Source of the DNA: a virus
Length of the DNA stretch: 64,000 bases
IMG/VR virus record: IMGVR_UViG_3300031576_000004
Coordinates: 1 to 64,000 of that record
Strand: one strand, 5' to 3'
The position numbers and the translations under genes are program-made. Below the pieces are notes generated by a model. That model saw only the letters and a program-made list of their open reading frames with translations. It was not told the DNA's origin and ran no database searches. Below, one piece after another: positions 7,860 to 13,257 of the stretch (position 1 is its first letter; each line of letters begins with the position of its first letter).

Positions 7860-8280
7860 AGTTTTATATAATAAGCAGCTAGCTGATTCAATAAGGCAAA
7901 GGCCAGAGCTAACTGAAGTCCGCTTCGTCCTCAAAGGCGTAATCTCTGGCGGCAAGAACAACATGGGCGTGACTAGGACTGGGATCCATTATCCCAATCC
8001 AAAGTTCAAAGCCTGGAGAGATTCAGTGCTACCCCAGATTCCTAGGGTCAGGATGCCCAAAAACAGCCTTGGGATCGAAGTAAAGTACTGGAATGGTGAT
8101 CTACGCCGTAGAGACGTAAGCGGCCTTCTGGACGCGATTTTTCACTGTTTGGAGTTAAAACAGGCTGGGGTCATTGTTGATGACTCGCTAATAGAAGAAG
8201 TCCATTGGCTCCCAATGGGTTTGGATCGTCTCGCTCCTAGGGCCGAGATCCGCCTGTGGGTGCGCCCGAATGCGGTATAA
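7852..8280 (+). CDS. RusA-family Holliday-junction resolvase
   Basis: 142 residues from GTG 7852. It has the RusA signature order: an early GGKNNM loop, KFKAWRDSVLPQ, then RRRDVSGLLDAI (Asp88, Asp94) and GVIVDDSLIEEV (Asp110-Asp111), followed by the basic LAPRAEIRLWV strand. The paired aspartates are the metal-binding active site that cuts four-way junctions symmetrically. Its stop codon lies in a GGTATAAGAG motif, directly ahead of the structured array. Confidence 0.88.
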   Translation: MVRVLYNKQLADSIRQRPELTEVRFVLKGVISGGKNNMGVTRTGIHYPNPKFKAWRDSVLPQIPRVRMPKNSLGIEVKYWNGDLRRRDVSGLLDAIFHCLELKQAGVIVDDSLIEEVHWLPMGLDRLAPRAEIRLWVRPNAV

Positions 8281-8387
8281 GAGCCTAGTAGCCAAATAAT
8301 CTATCTCGGGGGCTTGGGGATGATGACCTCACTAGGGAACCTCATCAGGTCTCTAGCAGCCTATTGGGCGGCCACCGAGTCCTAAAT
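8281..8387 (+). other. Leader ahead of the structured array
   Basis: About 107 bases with no gene. Short complementary pieces (GATGA with TCATC, GACCT with AGGTC, CTCGG near 8305 with CCGAG near 8375) suggest folding, but the outer-stem and NAG-hairpin pattern of the following elements is not present. Confidence 0.4.
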
Positions 8388-8527
8388 CTCAAGTTGTAAT
8401 ACGACCGAGAAGCTCGGTTAAATACATCGCCTTCTAGCTTAAGACGCACGCTGGCAAACAGCTCGAGTAGGAGTACCAACTCGAGCTGCAAGCCAGGTGG
8501 ACCATTGGATGGATTCTTGAACTTGAG
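8388..8527 (+). ncRNA. Structured element 1 of the array
   Basis: Outer stem CTCAAGTT (8388-8395) with AACTTGAG (8520-8527), 8 bp. NAG hairpin ACCGAG-AAG-CTCGGT at 8404-8418. Inner stem AGCTCGAGT (8460-8468) with ACTCGAGCT (8479-8487), extended by CTGGC (8451-8455) with GCCAG (8492-8496). Ends TGGATTCTTG before the closing arm, as does element 5. Confidence 0.8.
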
Positions 8528-8538
8528 GTTATTTATTT

Positions 8539-8682
8539 ATTCAGGTTGTTCCCTTGGGCAAGTAGCTTGCCTGTTCAAATGATATCTTCCATGCTCAGTC
8601 CGTCGTGCTAACGCCGGCGGCCTGAGTACAAGCCGCCGGCGATATCACGCGGTCCAAAGCATCCGGAGACTAGAACCTGAAT
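8539..8682 (+). ncRNA. Structured element 2 of the array
   Basis: Outer stem ATTCAGGTT (8539-8547) with AACCTGAAT (8674-8682), 9 bp. Hairpin GGCAAG-TAG-CTTGCC at 8557-8571. Inside, GATATC 8581-8586 can pair with GATATC 8641-8646, enclosing a 9-bp stem (8613-8621 with 8632-8640). The loop of that stem carries CTGAG (8622-8626), complementary to CTCAG (8594-8598): a candidate pseudoknot. Confidence 0.82.
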
Positions 8683-8836
8683 TAATTCATATTGTTCCTT
8701 AGGCATGCAGCATGCCGTGACGAAGATTGTGCAAGCCGATACTCCAGCCGAGTGAGCACTTCGGTGAGCGAGTACGCTCCACCGCAGTGCACACTTCGTC
8801 TGTCTTTATCATTCAGCATCTAGAATATGAATTAAT
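8681..8836 (+). ncRNA. Structured element 3 of the array
   Basis: Longest outer stem of the set: ATTAATTCATATT (8681-8693) with AATATGAATTAAT (8824-8836), 13 bp without a mismatch; its first two bases are shared with element 2. Hairpin GGCATG-CAG-CATGCC at 8702-8716. Inner stem GACGAAG (8719-8725) with CTTCGTC (8794-8800), then GTGCA (8729-8733) with TGCAC (8788-8792), then a hairpin at 8763-8783 with one bulged base. Confidence 0.82.
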
Positions 8837-8838
8837 AC

Positions 8839-8978
8839 CCGCCATTGTAAAATTACAATGAAAACAGCGAAGCGCTGTTATCTCAATAGGTAGAAACAAT
8901 TCCATGGGGATGTGAGGCTCTAGCGAGCTTTCACATCCGACATAGCAAGAGGGGAAACACCCCTCCATCGAATGGCGG
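8839..8978 (+). ncRNA. Structured element 4 of the array
   Basis: Outer stem CCGCCATT (8839-8846) with AATGGCGG (8971-8978). Hairpin AACAGCG-AAG-CGCTGTT at 8863-8879. Further stems: GGATGTGA (8908-8915) with TCACATCC (8931-8938) topped by GCTC/GAGC, and GAGGGG (8949-8954) with CCCCTC (8960-8965). CATTGTA at 8843-8849 can instead pair with TACAATG at 8854-8860, competing with the outer stem. Confidence 0.8.
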
Positions 8979-8984
8979 ATTTTA

Positions 8985-9102
8985 TGGCATTGTATATGGG
9001 GGGCGCAGCGCTCCTAACAGTCGAAGCATGGATACGACGAGACACCTCGTTAAAGAAAGTTTCTTTCCCGAGGTGCAAGATCAGTTGGATTCTTGAATGC
9101 CA
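8985..9102 (+). ncRNA. Structured element 5 of the array
   Basis: Outer stem TGGCATT (8985-8991) with AATGCCA (9096-9102). Hairpin GGGGCG-CAG-CGCTCC at 9000-9014, with one G-T pair. Inner stem CACCTCG (9043-9049) with CGAGGTG (9069-9075) topped by AAAGAA/TTCTTT. Shortest unit of the array. Confidence 0.78.
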
Positions 9103-9105
9103 ATA

Positions 9106-9258
9106 GGAATGTTGTTTCTTGAAAGCGAAGCGCTTTCACAGTCCAAGCAATCACACGAAAAAGTGAGATGGTACCCGCAGATCTGCGGCAGATTACTGCC
9201 CAGCAGATCTGGGGAACATCTCGCTCTTATCAGTCAGAATCTCGCCATTGAACATTCC
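9106..9258 (+). ncRNA. Structured element 6 of the array
   Basis: Outer stem GGAATGTT (9106-9113) with AACATTCC (9251-9258). Hairpin TGAAAGCG-AAG-CGCTTTCA at 9120-9138 (8 bp). Inner stem GAGATG (9165-9170) with CATCTC (9217-9222); inside it a perfect 14-base palindrome (9175-9188) whose core CAGATCTG recurs at 9204-9211 and can pair with it. Confidence 0.8.
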
Positions 9259-9433
9259 AACCAAAGTTGTTTCCTAAACGCGAAGCGCGTTAGTAGTCCT
9301 AGCAACCACAATCATGCTCTGTTTCCAGACCATCCGTTCGATGTCTCGGCCTCGTCAGTAGACGAGAAAGCCTCAACATCTCACTCCTGGTCTTCCAATC
9401 CGCACGAGCACCCGAGACACTTGAACTTTGGTT
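9259..9433 (+). ncRNA. Structured element 7 of the array
   Basis: Outer stem AACCAAAGTT (9259-9268) with AACTTTGGTT (9424-9433), 10 bp. Hairpin AACGCG-AAG-CGCGTT at 9277-9291. Inner stem GATGT (9340-9344) with ACATC (9376-9380) over CTCGTC (9351-9356) with GACGAG (9361-9366). Its 3' part shares the 14-mer ACGAGCACCCGAGA with element 8, pointing to duplication. Confidence 0.8.
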
Positions 9434-9443
9434 CTATATAAGT

Positions 9444-9631
9444 TAATCCAGGTTGTATTCCTGACGAGGATTGGCGTAGCGCCATGATTCTCCTAGCCAT
9501 TACAGTCACGCTCATAACGGAACTCGCTCTCTCGGCGCGCTGCGACTTTTCTTGATAAAGAAAAGATCTTGCTTGCCTCGGTTCGCGATTTCCTATTCAC
9601 ACGAGCACCCGAGAAACATGAACCTGGATTA
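9444..9631 (+). ncRNA. Structured element 8 of the array
   Basis: Outer stem TAATCCAGGTT (9444-9454) with AACCTGGATTA (9621-9631), 11 bp. Hairpin TGGCG-TAG-CGCCA at 9472-9484; a small TCCT-GACG-AGGA helix is inserted before it. A further hairpin CTTTTCTT (9546-9553) with AAGAAAAG (9558-9565). Longest unit. Confidence 0.8.
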
Positions 9632-9639
9632 GTTAATCA

Positions 9640-9780
9640 TCTAAAGCTGTATCAGCGCCGAGAAGCTCGGCTGGATTCAGGCCGCAACAGACTCAGCTCC
9701 GCAACATCAACTACTGAAGTAAAGAGTACTTAACTTCAGTATTGATGTCTCGGGCCGTACGAAGATTCTTGAGCTTTAGA
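9640..9780 (+). ncRNA. Structured element 9 of the array
   Basis: Outer stem TCTAAAGCT (9640-9648) with AGCTTTAGA (9772-9780), 9 bp. Hairpin GCCGAG-AAG-CTCGGC at 9657-9671. A long interrupted inner helix: ACATCAA (9704-9710) with TTGATGT (9742-9748), continuing into ACTGAAGT (9713-9720) with ACTTCAGT (9733-9740). Confidence 0.8.
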
Positions 9781-9901
9781 CCGACATTGTATTCCTAGGG
9801 AAGAAGCTTCCCTTTATATATAGAGCATTACTAAGTAAACCCTCCGCCTGCCCCCCTAGGGGCCTGGCGGAGGATTCAATAGAAAGGACCGAGAATGTCG
9901 G
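9781..9901 (+). ncRNA. Structured element 10 of the array
   Basis: Outer stem CCGACATT (9781-9788) with AATGTCGG (9894-9901). Hairpin AGGGAAG-AAG-CTTCCCT at 9797-9813. Inner GC-rich hairpin CCTCCGCC (9841-9848) with GGCGGAGG (9866-9873), with a C-run/G-run in its loop. It ends eleven bases before the next start codon and may cover that ribosome-binding region. Confidence 0.8.
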
Positions 9902-9911
9902 AGATAACAAT

Positions 9912-10292
9912 ATGAACCAGGTCCAGAAGAATGTGTTGGAGTTCCACCGTGCATTTGGTCTTGGAGAGAGCCAAGTTCCAGTCATCCCGCCAAAAGATGT
10001 TTGCGAGCTCAGAATCAAGCTAATCCAAGAGGAGTTGAACGAGCTGAAATTGGCTCTAGAGGCTGGGGATATTATAGAGACCGCGGACGCCCTTGGTGAC
10101 CTAGATTACGTTGTAAAAGGCACTGCAATCGTCTGTGGTCTCGACATGGATCCTATAGACGCAGAGGTCCATCGTTCAAACATGACAAAGGTTGGTGGCT
10201 ATAAGCGCGAAGACGGGAAGTGGATTAAGCCCCCAACATATAGCCCGCCAGACCTAGGCCCAATATTAGACGCCATGCGGAAACAGGTATAA
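9912..10292 (+). CDS. MazG-like nucleotide pyrophosphohydrolase
   Basis: 126 residues. The all-alpha NTP pyrophosphohydrolase pattern is present: RIKLIQEELNELKLAL (E-E-x-x-E) and ADALGDLDYVVKGTAIV (acidic helix), followed by GLDMDPIDAEVHRSNMTKVGG, a form seen in phage MazG-like and phosphoribosyl-ATP diphosphatase-like proteins. It would cleave nucleoside triphosphates to monophosphates. No strong Shine-Dalgarno; the start lies just after element 10. Confidence 0.85.
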   Translation: MNQVQKNVLEFHRAFGLGESQVPVIPPKDVCELRIKLIQEELNELKLALEAGDIIETADALGDLDYVVKGTAIVCGLDMDPIDAEVHRSNMTKVGGYKREDGKWIKPPTYSPPDLGPILDAMRKQV

Positions 10293-10311
10293 GAACATAG
10301 GAGGGAAAAAC

Positions 10312-10494
10312 ATGCCTATTCCATACCTGAACCGCGATGGTGAAGAGCGCGTTCGGACGTTTGATAGAACAAAAGGCGAAGAAGCCGCCAGAAAGTACCT
10401 CAAGACAATCCCAGTTTCTTTGACCCTGTCTCCAGATGGAGAGGAGCACCTTAAACATATATGCGAGACAGAAGAGAGCAAAGACGTCGCATAG
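10312..10494 (+). CDS. Hypothetical small protein
   Basis: 60 residues with a strong ribosome site (AGGAGGG, 8 bases before ATG). Polar and acidic; no motif recognised. A GGTATAAGAA motif (10286-10295) lies immediately upstream, over the stop codon of the MazG-like gene. Confidence 0.68.
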   Translation: MPIPYLNRDGEERVRTFDRTKGEEAARKYLKTIPVSLTLSPDGEEHLKHICETEESKDVA

Positions 10495-10652
10495 GCGTTG
10501 GAGAATGCTCTGTATGCCATGAAAAGCGCGCAGAGCTTGTAGAGGTTACGGTTCCTATATTTAACGAAAAACTAAAACAAGAAGGAGAACTACAGATTCC
10601 TATGTGCAGAGACTGCTCTGATGATAGGAATGCTGGGAAAAAACCATGTTAA
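10461..10652 (+). CDS. Zinc-ribbon miniprotein
   Basis: 63 residues. CSVC at about residue 16-19 and CRDC at about 49-52 form a treble-clef or zinc-ribbon-like pair with strands in between (ELVEVTVPIF). The start is uncertain because the first 12 codons overlap the previous gene and lack a ribosome site. Confidence 0.65.
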   Translation: MRDRREQRRRIGVGECSVCHEKRAELVEVTVPIFNEKLKQEGELQIPMCRDCSDDRNAGKKPC

Positions 10653-11134
10653 TCACAAAGATGCCAACGATTCATTATGTGGAGACGAGCCTTAGAAGGG
10701 GCAACGTCCACAACATGAAAAGCTCGCTAAACGACACAAAGGTTCTATTTGCTGATGCAAATGTTGAGTTCATCAAGGATCTCCAGTTGGCCAGAGAGTG
10801 CTACCAAAAAGAAGCCAAGCTTCTCACCGCGGCATTCGAGCTGATAAGCCTCAACCCAGATTACATGCTGAATCCGTCGTCTGTCGCAGTCGCCAGGTGC
10901 AAGCTCCAAAGCGTTAAATTCGTAAGCGGCTTGCGCGCAAACCCCCAGGCCTATATTGATCGTGGCGCAAGCCACTTTACATTGAAAAAGGTCCTTAACA
11001 AGTGGAACGAGTTCCCAGCACAGATCAGGAACAACAAGGTCCTGCAGCTCTCCGTTAAGGCCAAGTTCAAGATCAAGAAGAGTCAGTTCGAAAGGCTTCA
11101 GAAGCTAAATTCGTCCAGGACTTTTAGGGCTTAG
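10646..11134 (+). CDS. Hypothetical helical protein
   Basis: 162 residues, predominantly helical with many Lys/Leu (ELISLNPDYMLNP, then KKVLNKWNEFPAQI). No family recognised. Overlaps the preceding gene by 7 bases. Confidence 0.72.
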   Translation: MLITKMPTIHYVETSLRRGNVHNMKSSLNDTKVLFADANVEFIKDLQLARECYQKEAKLLTAAFELISLNPDYMLNPSSVAVARCKLQSVKFVSGLRANPQAYIDRGASHFTLKKVLNKWNEFPAQIRNNKVLQLSVKAKFKIKKSQFERLQKLNSSRTFRA

Positions 11135-11164
11135 AAACAACACATTTACAAAGGAGAACCGCGC

Positions 11165-11590
11165 ATGCTGACAGTTGAAAAGAGAGACGTTGTTTTTGAG
11201 AAGATCTCTGGTGGTGCCAGCGTTTCAAAGGTGGCCAGAGAGATGGGGCTCCCAGCGAAGTCAGTCAAGCGCTGCATCAAGATCGGAGAGGCAAAGAAGG
11301 CTGTTGCGGAGCTTATGGCTGCGAACAAGCCGGTCGCGTGCAAAAAGATTGCCGAGGATTACGGTGTCTCTGATGTCACAGTTGGCCGCTTCAAGAAGGA
11401 GATCCTTGCCAGCCACAAAATCGGAGCAGGCAGGATGGGCGATTTGAATTCGCTAGTTGAGAACATCAAAACCAAAAAGACGAAGAAGACATCTGGACAG
11501 CGGACAGGCAACTCTGATACTATCCAGCCAGAAGAAGTTGGCGTCAGAGAGCACATCGTGATTGAGCTTTTGAAGTTTTTGAACAGCTAA
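11165..11590 (+). CDS. Protein with two helix-turn-helix motifs
   Basis: 141 residues with AAGGAGAACC upstream. Two helix-turn-helix segments are visible: GGASVSKVAREMGLPAKSVK (about residues 16-37) and ACKKIAEDYGVSDVTVGRFK (about 57-77), each with the usual A/G turn. The C-terminus is Lys/Thr rich then helical. Likely a transcriptional regulator; target unknown. Confidence 0.75.
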   Translation: MLTVEKRDVVFEKISGGASVSKVAREMGLPAKSVKRCIKIGEAKKAVAELMAANKPVACKKIAEDYGVSDVTVGRFKKEILASHKIGAGRMGDLNSLVENIKTKKTKKTSGQRTGNSDTIQPEEVGVREHIVIELLKFLNS

Positions 11591-11613
11591 CCACAAAAAG
11601 AAAACTCAGGCGA

Positions 11614-11646
11614 TGGCTCCCCTAGACACTGGTTCTGGGGGAGCCA
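11614..11646 (+). promoter_or_regulatory. Leader hairpin ahead of a small gene
   Basis: TGGCTCCCC (11614-11622) pairs with GGGGAGCCA (11638-11646), 9 bp with a 15-base loop. Loop bases GGTT can also pair with AACC just downstream. No T-run follows, so it is more likely a leader structure or transcript-end protector than a terminator. It overlaps an in-frame ATG at 11613, which is therefore an unlikely start. Confidence 0.45.
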
Positions 11647-11660
11647 AACCATCTGGATTT

Positions 11661-11930
11661 ATGAAGAAAAACAAAGCAGAACTTACGTCGGAAGAATGCA
11701 TTCAGGAAGAAGAAGAGACCATGAAAAACACTCTCCTTTGCTCATCTGTAGAGCTGGAGAGACGGCTAAGGCAATACACCGAGGCCTCACAGGTTTTAAT
11801 CCGTCCAGCGATAAAAGCGCTTAAGGAAGCCTACCAGATCGAGAATGCTGGCATAGAGGCTGAGCGTCGGATCCGCCGTGATAGACTAGAGAAGAAAGAG
11901 ATCTCTCGGTACCACAACCATAAATCTTAG
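11661..11930 (+). CDS. Hypothetical helical protein
   Basis: 89 residues from ATG 11661; ATG 11721, preceded by AGGAAGAAGAAGAG, is an equally good start giving 69 residues. The body is a charged helix (RRIRRDRLEKKEISR near the end). Unknown function. Element 11 begins at its stop codon. Confidence 0.6.
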   Translation: MKKNKAELTSEECIQEEEETMKNTLLCSSVELERRLRQYTEASQVLIRPAIKALKEAYQIENAGIEAERRIRRDRLEKKEISRYHNHKS

Positions 11931-12053
11931 CTACAGTTGTTCTTTGATGGGGGAAGCCCCCGTAAGGATGGCGTTACCACTCGAATACAACAGTGAGATA
12001 CAAGCGGACATTGCCCCGCTTGTGCAGGCAGATAAGAATCTAGAACTGTGGCT
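11929..12053 (+). ncRNA. Eleventh copy of the structured element, standing alone
   Basis: Outer stem AGCTACAGTT (11929-11938) with AACTGTGGCT (12044-12053), 10 bp with one G-T. Hairpin GGGGG-AAG-CCCCC at 11949-11961. Inner stem ACAAGCGG (12000-12007) with CCGCTTGT (12016-12023). Same order and same TTGT...TAGAA junctions as the array elements two kilobases upstream. The closing arm runs into TTTTATTT. Confidence 0.8.
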
Positions 12054-12073
12054 TTTATTTATGGAGGATACCG

Positions 12074-12415
12074 ATGCCAGAAGAGATCGCGAGTGTTAGC
12101 GCCAATGGGAACGGCCAAACGCCGACTAGCCTAGATGCCATGTGCGTCGATCTAGGTATGGACGAAAAGGGGTGGCCATACCTGCTTGATGAGTTCCATA
12201 AGCACGTGGTCTCAAAGAGCAGGAACGAGATCCTCGCTCCAACAATGTTTGAAGAGGTTGCCATATGGAAAAAAGGCTTGGTTCAAAAACCTGGCGGTGG
12301 CACCCTAATCACACGGAAAGAGCATGAGCGCCTTCTCAGAGAGATAGAATTTAGCGCTAGAGAGCGTGAGATGACTGATCGGACAGAGATGCGAGCGAAG
12401 CAGTTCGCTAAGTAA
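12074..12415 (+). CDS. Hypothetical protein
   Basis: 113 residues, GGAGG about 6 bases upstream. Contains a Trp/Pro patch (EKGWPYLLDEFHKHV) and a basic helical C-terminus. Not recognised. Last gene of the left plus-strand run, followed by a terminator. Confidence 0.72.
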   Translation: MPEEIASVSANGNGQTPTSLDAMCVDLGMDEKGWPYLLDEFHKHVVSKSRNEILAPTMFEEVAIWKKGLVQKPGGGTLITRKEHERLLREIEFSAREREMTDRTEMRAKQFAK

Positions 12416-12430
12416 TAGTTACCTAAACGA

Positions 12431-12482
12431 AGAGGCGCAGATTAGGGGGGCTCTACACTCCCTGACCTGCGCCTCTTTTTTT
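12431..12482 (+). terminator. Intrinsic terminator between converging transcription units
   Basis: AGAGGCGCAG (12431-12440) pairs perfectly with CTGCGCCTCT (12467-12476) and is followed by a run of seven T. The 26-base loop has a second small G-run/C-run helix. It separates the plus-strand left arm from the minus-strand virion genes. Confidence 0.88.
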
Positions 12483-12491
12483 AGCTAAGAC

Positions 12492-13229
12492 TTATTCTAC
12501 GATCGTCGGATTCTGGACGTTTGTTGCGATAGCTGTCTTGATGTTGATCGGGACAAGCCTGTCGTACTGAGCGCTCACGCCTTCAGCCACTAGAACCGAA
12601 GACGAGTTGATATTGAACTGGTGCGACTGAAGGTAGCAGTCTTCCAGGTAGAAAGCTCCATAGGAGTCGTTCTGGGAGTCCCTCAGGTAGCACATAAGAC
12701 CAAGGGGCTTATCGAACAGGTCAGATGCTAGGTTAATGAAGAAGTCGACGTTATCGCTTGAACTTCCGCCCTGACGCCCGAATCCAGCCAACTCAAGAAG
12801 ATTTGTCGTCCTGCCATCCCCAAGATCCTTAGCGGCAAAACCAAGGTCATTAGCGCCCATCTTGGCAGAAGGATAATAGGCATACAGGATACGCAGAAGC
12901 GAAGGCCCGAAGTAGAGAACGCGTCCAAGCATAACCTGTCCGACGGTGCGACCTGGGACGAAATAGGACCGCTTGGATCCGATTTCGAACATCCTTTGAA
13001 GCTGCTTGTTCTGGGATAGCGAGAAGTTCTCAATTACCCCAAGCGGGAAGGCAATGTCAGAAGCTGACACGCTTGTCCCGTTAGCGCTTGCATCGGAAAG
13101 CCTGGGCGGGCCTGCCGCCAGAAGGATTGTAGACGCATTAATGAACTGGCCGCCCTGGAGTTCAGACTGGACGTGCTGATCCCAGAAACGCCAATTCTTA
13201 ATGCTGGTTGTAGCCTGACGCTGAGCCAT
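12492..13229 (-). CDS. Tail tube protein (probable)
   Basis: 245 residues directly downstream of the sheath gene, the usual sheath-tube order of contractile phages, with AGGAGG before its ATG. Segments such as FPLGVIENFSLSQNKQLQRMFEIGSKRSYFVPGRT and a beta-rich C-terminus resemble tube/virion proteins of large myoviruses. It would polymerise into the inner tail tube. Identification rests on position plus general resemblance. Confidence 0.75.
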   Translation of the reverse strand: MAQRQATTSIKNWRFWDQHVQSELQGGQFINASTILLAAGPPRLSDASANGTSVSASDIAFPLGVIENFSLSQNKQLQRMFEIGSKRSYFVPGRTVGQVMLGRVLYFGPSLLRILYAYYPSAKMGANDLGFAAKDLGDGRTTNLLELAGFGRQGGSSSDNVDFFINLASDLFDKPLGLMCYLRDSQNDSYGAFYLEDCYLQSHQFNINSSSVLVAEGVSAQYDRLVPINIKTAIATNVQNPTIVE

Positions 13230-13257
13230 TTGAAGTGCCTCCTGCTCTTAATTCAGA

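Larger units (their letters stand above)
8388..9901 (+). repeat. Tandem array of ten structured elements
   Basis: About 1.5 kb without convincing genes. Ten consecutive units of 118-188 bases each begin with one arm of an outer stem ending TTG (TGG/CTG once), then about 8 bases, then a 5-8 bp hairpin with a three-base loop NAG closed by G-C, then unit-specific inner stems, then G followed by the exact complement of the first arm. The outer stems differ in sequence from unit to unit yet always pair (8-13 bp), and units abut with 0-11 bases between them. Transcription is presumably plus-strand, like the flanking genes, but this is not shown. Confidence 0.9.

Noticed and set aside
9097-9441. 114-residue plus-strand frame
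   Set aside because: It runs across elements 5-7, has no ribosome site and an unnatural composition; it is explained by the structured array.
8388-9901. Integron attC sites
   Set aside because: The arms have the order ...TTG / GAA... rather than RYYYAAC ... GTTRRRY, there are no cassette genes between units and no integrase was seen.
8388-9901. tRNA cluster
   Set aside because: Units are 118-188 bases, lack D- and T-arm signatures and the outer stems enclose other long helices; none folds as a cloverleaf by eye.
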